NCBI GenBank assembly: GCA_002239065.1
Contig: MPNO01000034.1
Location: forward strand, 1-46,641
Direction: 5' to 3'
Origin: Defluviicoccus sp. bin129
Lineage (GTDB): Bacteria > Pseudomonadota > Alphaproteobacteria > MPNO01
DNA: 46,641 nt
A program made the position numbers and the translations under genes. Below the pieces are notes generated by a model. It searched no databases, was not told the DNA's origin, and worked only from the letters and a program-made list of their open reading frames with translations. Positions 39,960 to 46,641 of this stretch are shown here, in pieces (within the stretch, counting starts at the first letter, position 1; the number at the start of each line of letters is the position of its first letter).

Positions 39960-41777
39960 GTGAAGACCCGAAGCGCGAACCGGACGAGGAATGGTAGAGA
40001 GGCCGCGACAACCTCGGCGGCCCCGACGCGGGAAATTGTCGAGGAAGGGTCGCGGAACGCCCGGAAGCTCGCTTCGGCGGTAGAGCGCAAAGACCGCCTC
40101 GGGTTCGCGCGGGCAATGGTCTTCCGGGCGGTGTCAGCCTGTTGGGGGGAGCTTCGGGCGGTGTCCGGCCACCCTTGGCGGCTGCGCCCGCTGCCCGCCG
40201 AGGTGCCCGTCGCATTGCTGCAAGAAGAGGCCGGAAAGCTGGCGGAGCAAATCGGCGTCGCCGCGGCTGCCATGGATGCGGCGGATGCCGCCTTTGCGAT
40301 GGGCGTGCTCTACACCGGAATGATGCCCGACGGTTTTCGGACCGTTCACGGGGCGTACTACACGCCGCCCGCGCTGTGCGAACGGCTGCTCGACCTGGCC
40401 ACCGACGCGGGGGTCGACTGGCGATCGGCGCGGGTTCTCGATCCTGCCTGCGGCGGGGGCGCTTTTCTGTCGCCGGTCGCGAGACGCATGGCGGACAGCC
40501 GGTCGGACGACACTGCCGCGGCCGTCCTGAAGAACATCGAGGGTCGTTTGCGCGGGTTCGAGCTGGACCCGTTCGCGGGCTGGATGTCGAGCGTGTGCCT
40601 CGACGTGTCGCTTGCCGATTTGTGCCGCGAGGCGGGGATGAGGCTGCGACCGGTCGTGCGTGTTTGCGATAGCCTGGAACAGATCCCCGGTGGAAAAGGG
40701 TTCGATCTGGTCGTCGGCAATCCGCCATACGGGCGGGTGAAGCTGTCTCCGGAGCTGCGCGAAGAGTTTGACCGCAGCCTGTTCGGACATGCCAATCTTT
40801 ACGGTGTGTTCACCGATCTGGCGCTTCGATTCGCGAGGCACGGCGGGATTGTCGCCTACGTGACGCCGACAAGCTTTCTCGCCGGCGAGTATTTCAAGGC
40901 GCTGCGCGGTCTTCTCGGCCGGGACGCGCCTCCTGCGGGGCTGGACTTTGTGACCGAACGGCGGGGCGTCTTCGCCGACGTGCTGCAGGAAACGCTTCTC
41001 GCGGTATACCGTCGGGGCGGAGACCCCGGGGAAGCCGGGGTCCGTTTCATTTCGCCCCGGCCGGACGGGACGATCCAGACCTCCTCCGCGGGCTCGTTCC
41101 ACCTCCCCGAACCTCCCGACCGGCCGTGGATCGTGCCGCGTACCGAAGCCCACGGCGCGCTGGTCGGGCGGGTCAACGGTCTGCCGTACCGGCTGGCCGA
41201 TTACGGCTATACGGTCAGCACCGGACCCTTGGTCTGGAACCGCCACAAGAAGAGCCTGAGAGAGAAGCCGGGAAAGGGACGCTATCCGCTGATCTGGGCG
41301 GAGGCGGTGCGTTCGAACGGGACGTTCGAGTTCCGGGCAAAGGAGCGGAATCACAAGCCGTATTTCGAGCCCGGAGCGAAGGAAGGCTGGGTAGTCACCG
41401 ATTTTCCCTGCGTGCTGCTCCAACGGACGACGGCAAGAGAACAGTGCCGGCGCCTGATCGCGGCCGAACTGCCGGCGTCGTTCGTCGAAGCGCATGGCGC
41501 GGTCGTGGTCGAAAACCACCTGAACATGATCAAGCCGCTCGAAGGCGGACCCAGGGTGGCGCCGGCCGCCCTGGCCGCCCTGTTGAACAGCGAAACGGTC
41601 GATCAGCTGTTTCGCTGCATCAACGGCAGTGTCGCCGTTTCGGCCTATGAGTTGCAGGCGTTGCCTCTGCCGTCACCGGAATGCATGAAGGAGATAGAGC
41701 GCCTGGTGACTGCGCGCGCCGAAACCGAAACACTGGAGAGCGCGGTGGAGCGCCTGTACGGCGGCGGAGCGGAATAG
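39960..41777 (+). CDS. Type II N6-adenine DNA methyltransferase
   Basis: The 605-aa protein has AdoMet motif I as VLDPACGGGAFLSPV (about residues 160-173) and the amino-methyltransferase motif IV NPPYG at 254-258. A HGAYYTPPALCERLLDLA segment precedes motif I, as in TaqI-like or Eco57I-like gamma methyltransferases. A C-terminal target-recognition region contains GPLVWNRHK and VVENHLNMIKP. It methylates adenine in the site cut by the following nuclease. GTG 39960 is the start. The stop overlaps the next gene by one base (TAGTG). Confidence 0.88.
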   Translation: MKTRSANRTRNGREAATTSAAPTREIVEEGSRNARKLASAVERKDRLGFARAMVFRAVSACWGELRAVSGHPWRLRPLPAEVPVALLQEEAGKLAEQIGVAAAAMDAADAAFAMGVLYTGMMPDGFRTVHGAYYTPPALCERLLDLATDAGVDWRSARVLDPACGGGAFLSPVARRMADSRSDDTAAAVLKNIEGRLRGFELDPFAGWMSSVCLDVSLADLCREAGMRLRPVVRVCDSLEQIPGGKGFDLVVGNPPYGRVKLSPELREEFDRSLFGHANLYGVFTDLALRFARHGGIVAYVTPTSFLAGEYFKALRGLLGRDAPPAGLDFVTERRGVFADVLQETLLAVYRRGGDPGEAGVRFISPRPDGTIQTSSAGSFHLPEPPDRPWIVPRTEAHGALVGRVNGLPYRLADYGYTVSTGPLVWNRHKKSLREKPGKGRYPLIWAEAVRSNGTFEFRAKERNHKPYFEPGAKEGWVVTDFPCVLLQRTTAREQCRRLIAAELPASFVEAHGAVVVENHLNMIKPLEGGPRVAPAALAALLNSETVDQLFRCINGSVAVSAYELQALPLPSPECMKEIERLVTARAETETLESAVERLYGGGAE

Positions 41778-42862
41778 TGCCGCTGCCGCCCCTTTTGCCG
41801 GTCCACGAGATCCGCGAACGCCTGAAGACGATATTCCCGGAAGGAACCGAGAACCGGACCTACGTCACCCGCGAGATGGCGGCGAAGACGGTGTTCGTGA
41901 TGCTGTATGCTGGTGCAACCCAGGATGCCGGGGGCTGGCTGCGGCCCGACCAGGTCACGAGGATGACGGACGCACAGGCCCGTTTGGCGCGCGCAGCGGA
42001 TCGAGAATTGTGGTCAATACAGTCCATGCGTCCCGGCCCTGGCGATTTGCCGGGACGGTGGTATGCAACGAACACGCGTGAACCGATCCGCGACGAGACC
42101 TTGCGCAATGGGCTCGTGCGCATCGGCGCGGTTCTGGAGCGCGATGGGTTGCCCACCACATCGCCGCGCCCCCGCTATGCGCTGAAGGGGAGGTTCGCCA
42201 GGCTGTTCGACCCGGCCCTGTCCGGAGAGGAGCTGCAAGCGGCGATCGAGGAGTGGCGGAAGCGGGAACTGTCGGGGAGCGCTCGGGCGCGGGTGGCGAT
42301 CATGCGCCGCGGTGCGGTCGCTGGCGAGGGGAGGGTGCTGGTGACCTTCCCGAACGGAGAAACCCGGCGCATGGAACCGGGACCGAGCTCGGTGATCTCG
42401 AAAGCGGTGGTCGAGGAGTTTGCGCTCCGGTTTCTCCAGCGACCCGGCGTGATTTGGCTGAGCGAGAGCCGGAACCGGGTTGTCGAGCGGGACGATGCGC
42501 TCGCGCAGGACATCGGCCTCGCCATCGAGGCGGACCGGAATCTGCCAGACCTGATCCTGGTCGATCTCGGGCCGGACGGTCCGCTGCTGGTGTTCGTCGA
42601 GGTGGTTGCGACGGCGGGTCCGGTCAACGAAACAAGGCGGTCGGTGCTGATGGCGATCGCGGCGGAGGCGGGGTTCGGCGAGGACCAGGTGGCATTCGTG
42701 AGCGCTTATGCGGATCGGGACGACGCGGCGCTCAGGCGTTCCGTCAGCGCGTTGGCGTGGCGGTCCTTCGTCTGGTTCATGTCCGAACCGGCGCATATCG
42801 TGGCGCTGCACCGGGGCGCCGATGCCGAGCGGATGCGGCTGTCCGAGCCGATGCGGGCTTAG
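41777..42862 (+). CDS. BsuBI/PstI-type restriction endonuclease
   Basis: The 361-aa protein has a helical N-terminal domain (HEIRERLKTIFPEGTENRTY) and a C-terminal nuclease with PD258LILVD263 and FVE275VVATAGPVNETRR, the characteristic BsuBI/PstI C-terminal pattern. Relatives cut CTGCAG, so that site is a reasonable guess. It is coupled to the methyltransferase gene (GTG at 41777 within TAGTG). Together they form a complete type II system that lies as a cassette between thpR and a convergent metallophosphatase. Confidence 0.85.
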   Translation: MPLPPLLPVHEIRERLKTIFPEGTENRTYVTREMAAKTVFVMLYAGATQDAGGWLRPDQVTRMTDAQARLARAADRELWSIQSMRPGPGDLPGRWYATNTREPIRDETLRNGLVRIGAVLERDGLPTTSPRPRYALKGRFARLFDPALSGEELQAAIEEWRKRELSGSARARVAIMRRGAVAGEGRVLVTFPNGETRRMEPGPSSVISKAVVEEFALRFLQRPGVIWLSESRNRVVERDDALAQDIGLAIEADRNLPDLILVDLGPDGPLLVFVEVVATAGPVNETRRSVLMAIAAEAGFGEDQVAFVSAYADRDDAALRRSVSALAWRSFVWFMSEPAHIVALHRGADAERMRLSEPMRA

Positions 42863-42879
42863 CCGAAAGGCCCGCCTCC

Positions 42880-43644
42880 CTACGCCCACACGATCTCCGC
42901 GCGGTCGACGGTCACCGTGCCGTCGGCGGCGAGGCGGATGCGGTTGACCGTCTGGGCGAGGTCGGGCGAGCCGGAGTACCAGGCCGGCACCGCACCGTTG
43001 CCGACCCGGACCGGGCGGTTCCAGTGGCCGAGCGCGAGATAGTCGGCGCCGGTCGCCGCGATCTCCTCGTCGGAGATCAGCCAGGACGGGCGGTGCGCCG
43101 CGTTCGCGTCCTCGTCCCCCCGGTAGTGGCCGTGCGCCATCGCCACCTGCCAGCGCGTCGTGCGCGGCCGCGCGGCGGCGAGCGGCGCCATGTCGCCGTA
43201 GTCGAGATGCGCGATGCCCCAGATCTCGAGCTCGAGCCCGGGCAGGCGCACCGCCTCCGCATGGGTCAGGCCGAGGACGCTGACGGTCTCCGCCTCGGCC
43301 ATGCCGCAGCGCCGCCACACCGAATCGGCGGTCAGCGGGTCGTGGTTGCCGGGGAGCGCCACCACCGCCATGCCGCAGCCGCCGAGCAGCCCGGCGGCGC
43401 GTTCGAGCAGGGGGTCGGGGAGCCGGTTGTGCTCGAACACGTCGCCCGCCAGCAGCACCGCGTCGGCGGCCAGCGCGGCGGCGGTGCCGAGCACCGAGGC
43501 GAGCCCGCGCGCCCCGTCGCCGCCATGCCTCCGCGCGGTGTAGCCGTCGTCGACATGGATGTCCGAGCTGTGCACCAGCACGATGTCCCGGCCGGAAGAT
43601 TGGCTCAAATCCTCGCTCTCCCCGCTGCGGCCCCGGTATACCAT
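42880..43644 (-). CDS. Calcineurin-like metallophosphoesterase
   Basis: The 254-aa protein has the five metallophosphoesterase blocks: SSDIHVDDGYT (D-x-H), VLLAGDVFEHN (GD), ALPGNHDP (GNHD), AHGHYRG and ALGHWNRPV (GH). It resembles stand-alone DNA-repair-type exonuclease subunits (SbcD/Mre11-like) of short length, without the capping domain or a nearby SbcC. The ATG overlaps the stop of the upstream minus-strand gene by one base. Confidence 0.88.
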   Translation of the reverse strand: MVYRGRSGESEDLSQSSGRDIVLVHSSDIHVDDGYTARRHGGDGARGLASVLGTAAALAADAVLLAGDVFEHNRLPDPLLERAAGLLGGCGMAVVALPGNHDPLTADSVWRRCGMAEAETVSVLGLTHAEAVRLPGLELEIWGIAHLDYGDMAPLAAARPRTTRWQVAMAHGHYRGDEDANAAHRPSWLISDEEIAATGADYLALGHWNRPVRVGNGAVPAWYSGSPDLAQTVNRIRLAADGTVTVDRAEIVWA

Positions 43645-44351
43645 CAGCCGTCGTCGTAGCGCATCGTCCAGCGCGCCGGGCCGATCACCTGCATCAGCGC
43701 CTTGGTCCCCGCCCTTGCCGACGACATGCTGCCGATATGCGACACCCCGCCGTCATAGGTGACCGTCCAGCCCCGGTCGGCGGACGGGCAGTCGAGGTTG
43801 AGGATCGCCGGCTCCCCGCCCGGCAGGCGCTGGAGGATGCGCACCCCGCCGCCCGAGAGGATCTGCATCACCTCGTCGACCGGCGTGCCGTCGTCGGCGC
43901 GGTTGACGTGGAAGCGGTCGAACCGGCTGTAATCGGCCCCCGCCGCGACGACGAAGAGCTGCGGATAGGCATAGCCGTGATTGGCGACCGCGGTCTCCAG
44001 CGCCCCGCCGCCCACGACATGCGGCGCCCGCCCGGCCCGTGCCAGCGTGTCGAGCAGCGCGGCGCGGGGGAGCAGGAAGGCCGCCTCGATCCGTTCCGCC
44101 TCGTCCGCGGTCGGCGTCGGCCGGGCGAGCAGGGCGCGGACATCCGCCGCCGCCCGGTCCAGCTCGAGCGGCCACACCCCGGCGCCGTAGGGCGCGAGCG
44201 CGGCGTTGACCGGGCCGATCCCGGCCAGCGCAGGGCCGTCGCCGCGCTCCAGAAGGAGCCCGGCGGTCACCGCGCCACCCGGGGCGGCGGGCGCCGGTTC
44301 GTCGCGCTCGCGGGTCCGGACATGGGTTTCTCCCCGGCGACTATCGGGCAT
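43644..44351 (-). CDS. Conserved hypothetical protein
   Basis: The 235-aa protein is not recognised. It has a Pro/Ala-rich N-terminus, a helical middle (AAADVRALLARPTPTADEAE), the phrase PHVVGGGALETAVANHGYAYP and an ending with GWTVTYDGGVSHIGSMSSA. There is no signal peptide or membrane segment. Its stop and the metallophosphatase start share a base (TGATG), so the two are co-translated. Codon use is host-like. Confidence 0.7.
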   Translation of the reverse strand: MPDSRRGETHVRTRERDEPAPAAPGGAVTAGLLLERGDGPALAGIGPVNAALAPYGAGVWPLELDRAAADVRALLARPTPTADEAERIEAAFLLPRAALLDTLARAGRAPHVVGGGALETAVANHGYAYPQLFVVAAGADYSRFDRFHVNRADDGTPVDEVMQILSGGGVRILQRLPGGEPAILNLDCPSADRGWTVTYDGGVSHIGSMSSARAGTKALMQVIGPARWTMRYDDG

Positions 44352-44389
44352 CGCGGGTCCGGCCGCAATCCAGCCACGTCAAGACACGG

Positions 44390-44446
44390 CCCTTCCAGAC
44401 AGCGATACAATGGCACATAATGCCATCCTGCGACTGTCTGGAAGGG
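44390..44446. promoter_or_regulatory. Nested inverted repeats, parDE promoter/operator
   Basis: Outer arms CCCTTCCAGACAG (44390-44402) and CTGTCTGGAAGGG (44434-44446) are a perfect 13-bp inverted repeat. They enclose an inner palindrome TGGCACATAATGCCA (44411-44425) that contains a -10-like CATAAT. The ParD start lies 8 bp on. Autorepression by a ParD/ParE complex fits. Confidence 0.65.
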
Positions 44447-44453
44447 ACCAGCC

Positions 44454-44753
44454 ATGCCGACGCGCAACGTCGTTCTTTCCGACCATCAGGCCTCCCTGAT
44501 CGCGAGGCTGGTGGGGTCGGGCCGCTATCAGAACGCCAGCGAGGTGATGCGGGCCGGGCTCAGGCTGATCGAGCGGCATGAGGCGGAAGAGGAAATCCGT
44601 CTGAAGGCGATGCGCGAAGCGGTGGATGAGGGAATCGCCGACATTGCCGCGGGCCGCTATCGGACGTTCGAAACCCCGGAAGCGCTCCGTGACGGGCTGG
44701 CCGCCATCGTCGACGAAGCGCTCGGCGAGGAAACCGCCGAAGGCGGGGTGTGA
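44454..44753 (+). CDS. parD: ParD-type antitoxin
   Basis: The 99-aa protein has the CopG/Arc RHH N-terminus NVVLSDHQASLIARLVGSGR, then YQNASEVMRAGLRLIERHE, typical of ParD. The C-terminal half is helical and acidic, for toxin binding. The ribosome site is the GGAAGG of the operator's right arm, so repressor binding would also hide it. It is coupled to the toxin by GTGA. Confidence 0.9.
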   Translation: MPTRNVVLSDHQASLIARLVGSGRYQNASEVMRAGLRLIERHEAEEEIRLKAMREAVDEGIADIAAGRYRTFETPEALRDGLAAIVDEALGEETAEGGV

Positions 44754-45112
44754 GCGAAGACCGCCCACGATGGCAGGTCCGCCTGACGGCCGGCGCCCGG
44801 GCCGATCTCCGCAATATTCTCCGTTGGACGTCCGACCGGTTCGGGCGGGCGCGGTCGCGCCGCTATTCCGACACCCTGACGCAGGCGATCCGATCCCTGG
44901 AAGCGGGGCCGGACGCGCCCGGATCGCGGCGCCGCGATGACCTCTCGCCAGGGCTCATGACGCTGCATGTCGCGCGGCGCGGTCGGGCGGGCCGGCATCT
45001 CGTGGTGTACCGGATCGGCGGCACCGAGGATCCATCCATCATCGAGGTGATCCGGCTGCTGCACGATTCGATGGATTTCTCGCGCCACGCGGATCCGGGC
45101 GAAGGCCCATGA
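44750..45112 (+). CDS. parE: ParE-type toxin (RelE/ParE superfamily)
   Basis: The 120-aa protein has the ParE pattern RLTAGARADLRNILRWTSDRF, AIRSLEAGPDAPGSRR and the C-terminal VVYRIGG-IIEVIRLLHDSMDF. ParE proteins inhibit gyrase; RelE relatives are ribosome-dependent RNases. GTG 44750 is the start. Its stop overlaps the ATG of the MFS transporter gene, so a transport gene is coupled to a toxin gene. Confidence 0.9.
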   Translation: MSEDRPRWQVRLTAGARADLRNILRWTSDRFGRARSRRYSDTLTQAIRSLEAGPDAPGSRRRDDLSPGLMTLHVARRGRAGRHLVVYRIGGTEDPSIIEVIRLLHDSMDFSRHADPGEGP

Positions 45113-46320
45113 CCCCCCGCATTTGGCGCACGCCGCTGGTCGTGCTGGTCGGCGGCACGGCGATCCTGCTGCTCTCCTTCGGGCTGCGCCAGAATCTCGG
45201 GCTCTACATGGCGCCGATCTCGACCGGACTCGGCTGGGACCGCGAGGTGTTCGCCTTCGCGGTGGCGCTGCAAAGCCTGGTCTGGGGAATCTCCACCCCC
45301 TTCATGGGCTGGCTCTCCGACCGCTACGGGCCCGGCAAGGTGGTGGCGGCGGGCGGGACGATCTACGCCGCCGGGCTGTGGCTGATGGCCGGGGCGAGCG
45401 CGCCCCTCGACGCCACGATCGGCGTCGGCTTCATGACCGGGTTCGGCATGAGCATGACCGGGTTTCCCATCGTGCTGGCGACCGTCAGCCGGGTCGCGTC
45501 GCCGGCCAAGCGCAGCATGTATCTCGGCATTGCCAGCGCCGGCGGCTCGTCGGGCCAGCTCCTGCTGGTGCCGTTCGGCCAGTTCCTGCTGACCGAGAAC
45601 GGCTGGTCGGTGGCGCTCCTGATCCTCGCCGCGATGGCGGCGCTGATCGTGCCGCTCTCCGCCATCCTCGCCGGCGGCAACCGCCTGTCCGAAGAGGACG
45701 CCACCAGCCAGCGCATCGGCGCGGCGCTGCGCGAGGCGGGCGGGCATGGCGGCTACCATCTGCTCAACGCCGGCTATTTCGTCTGCGGCTTCCAGACCAT
45801 GTTCATCGGCGCGCATCTGCCGGCCTATCTCAGCGACCTCGACCAGCCGGCCTGGCTCGGCGCGACGGCGCTCGCGCTGATCGGCGGGCTCAACATCCTG
45901 GGCTGCCTGTTCTGGGCCCATCTCGGCGCCAGATACAAGATGAAGAACCTGCTCGCGATCATCTACGGCGCCCGCGCCGTCATCATGGCGGGGTTCGTCA
46001 TGCTGCCGATCTCGCCGGTGACGGTGATCGCCTTCGCCTGCCTGATGGGGCTGCTGTGGCTCGCCACCGTGCCGCTCACCACCGGGGTGGTGGCGGGGAT
46101 CTTCGGCACCCGCTTCATCGCCACGCTGATCGGCATCACCTTCTTCAGCCACCAGATCGGGAGCTTCCTCGGGATCTGGCTGGGCGGTATCGTGTACGAC
46201 GCGATGGGCAATTACGACGCGATCTTCTGGGGCGGGGTGGCGCTCGGCGTGGCCGCTGCGGCGCTGCATCTGCCGATCGACGACCGGCCGCTGCGCCCCG
46301 TCCGGGCGGCGGCCGCGTAA
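45109..46320 (+). CDS. Major facilitator superfamily transporter
   Basis: The 403-aa protein has 12 hydrophobic helices. The helix 2-3 loop is GWLSDRYGPGKVV, the MFS motif A, and a weaker second copy is LFWAHLGARYKMKNL after helix 8. It fits the monocarboxylate/oxalate-formate-like subgroup of MFS. The ATG lies in ATGA overlap with the ParE gene, which could be a recent operon arrangement. The downstream oxygenase starts 5 nt after the stop, so the substrate may feed that enzyme. Confidence 0.9.
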   Translation: MTPRIWRTPLVVLVGGTAILLLSFGLRQNLGLYMAPISTGLGWDREVFAFAVALQSLVWGISTPFMGWLSDRYGPGKVVAAGGTIYAAGLWLMAGASAPLDATIGVGFMTGFGMSMTGFPIVLATVSRVASPAKRSMYLGIASAGGSSGQLLLVPFGQFLLTENGWSVALLILAAMAALIVPLSAILAGGNRLSEEDATSQRIGAALREAGGHGGYHLLNAGYFVCGFQTMFIGAHLPAYLSDLDQPAWLGATALALIGGLNILGCLFWAHLGARYKMKNLLAIIYGARAVIMAGFVMLPISPVTVIAFACLMGLLWLATVPLTTGVVAGIFGTRFIATLIGITFFSHQIGSFLGIWLGGIVYDAMGNYDAIFWGGVALGVAAAALHLPIDDRPLRPVRAAAA

Positions 46321-46324
46321 GGCG

Positions 46325-46641
46325 ATGGGCGTCCCGGTCATCGACATCTCCGGCGACCGCGCTCGCGTGGCGTCGGCGGTCGGGCGCGCGGTCGAGGAGA
46401 TCGGCTTTCTCGTCATCGCGGGGCACGGCGTGCCGGCGGCGACGCTGGACGCGACGCGCCGGGCGGCGCGCGCGCTGTTCGCCCGGCCGGAGGCCGAGAA
46501 GGCGGCGCTCGCCGACGCGGCGGGCACGCTCAACCGCGGCTACACGCCCTTCCGGTCGGAATTCAACGGCTCGACCCGCACCGAGCGGGCGCCGGCCGAC
46601 CTGCGCGAGGGCTTCATCTTCGGGCCCTTCGACCTGCCCGA
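46325..46641 (+). CDS. 2-oxoglutarate/Fe(II) oxygenase, isopenicillin-N-synthase-like (truncated by window end)
   Basis: The first 105 codons read GVPVIDISGDRARVASAVGR, EEIGFLVIAGHGVP, then LFARPEAEKAAL and NRGYTPF, the DIOX_N signature of isopenicillin-N-synthase-like oxygenases. The Fe-binding domain lies beyond the window. ATG 46325 is 4 nt after the MFS stop. The family acts on diverse small substrates. Confidence 0.8.
   Translation, partial: MGVPVIDISGDRARVASAVGRAVEEIGFLVIAGHGVPAATLDATRRAARALFARPEAEKAALADAAGTLNRGYTPFRSEFNGSTRTERAPADLREGFIFGPFDLP

Overview
The window looks like a chromosomal segment of a high-G+C alphaproteobacterium; order and genus cannot be fixed from the sequence. 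The evidence is dense third-position G/C, operons joined by ATGA/GTGA overlaps, a perfect ParB-type parS palindrome at 4832-4847, a tRNA-Val(GAC), several alphaproteobacterial-style intergenic palindromes, and many catabolic enzymes (CoA ligase, ThDP enzyme, hydantoinase/carboxylase subunits, a mandelate-racemase-like enzyme, N-formylglutamate amidohydrolase).

Layout. 1-4744: an Asp-box beta-propeller gene divergent from a feruloyl-CoA-synthase-like ligase coupled to a ThDP enzyme. 4745-7100: a G-tract block and parS, then a lower-G+C island with a DUF262 (GmrS/ParB-like) protein and a HEPN protein, closed by a perfect 31-bp inverted repeat. 7161-12279: a decayed amidohydrolase, an enolase-superfamily enzyme, an MBL hydrolase, a decayed PIN toxin with its intact RHH antitoxin, and a barrel protein broken by a 140-bp tandem duplication. 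12276-18377: aspartyl beta-hydroxylase, a lipoprotein with a long Gly-Asp repeat, a membrane LuxR-type regulator, a tiny secreted peptide, a molybdopterin oxidoreductase and a divergent AraC regulator. 18563-22215: a ZIP-like transporter, then a complete 2186-bp IS1595-family transposon (25-bp terminal repeats, 8-bp target duplication) carrying a tRNA-like gene and two passenger genes, then a FitA/VapC-type toxin-antitoxin pair. 22495-29725: a hyuA-hyuB-X-hyuA cluster resembling ATP-dependent ketone carboxylases. 29868-30366: three tandem small-RNA candidates. 30393-37473 (minus strand): GNAT and N-formylglutamate amidohydrolase, tRNA-Val, tandem repeats, a second Asp-box protein, a Bax-inhibitor-1 protein and an ABC exporter. 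37532-46641: GDSL esterase, FIST protein, ThpR, a BsuBI/PstI-type restriction-modification pair, metallophosphatase, a hypothetical protein, ParDE, an MFS transporter and a truncated 2OG-Fe(II) oxygenase.

The most unusual items are the transposon-borne, Leu-bodied tRNA-like gene with a UGG anticodon, 31-nt variable arm and altered D- and T-loops; the three tandem C-rich sRNA candidates; the DUF262/HEPN pair beside a 31-bp palindrome; a 60-aa preprotein whose predicted mature product is an octapeptide with cysteines at both ends; and the four-gene carboxylase-like cluster. All functions are read from motifs and context only; no searches were run.
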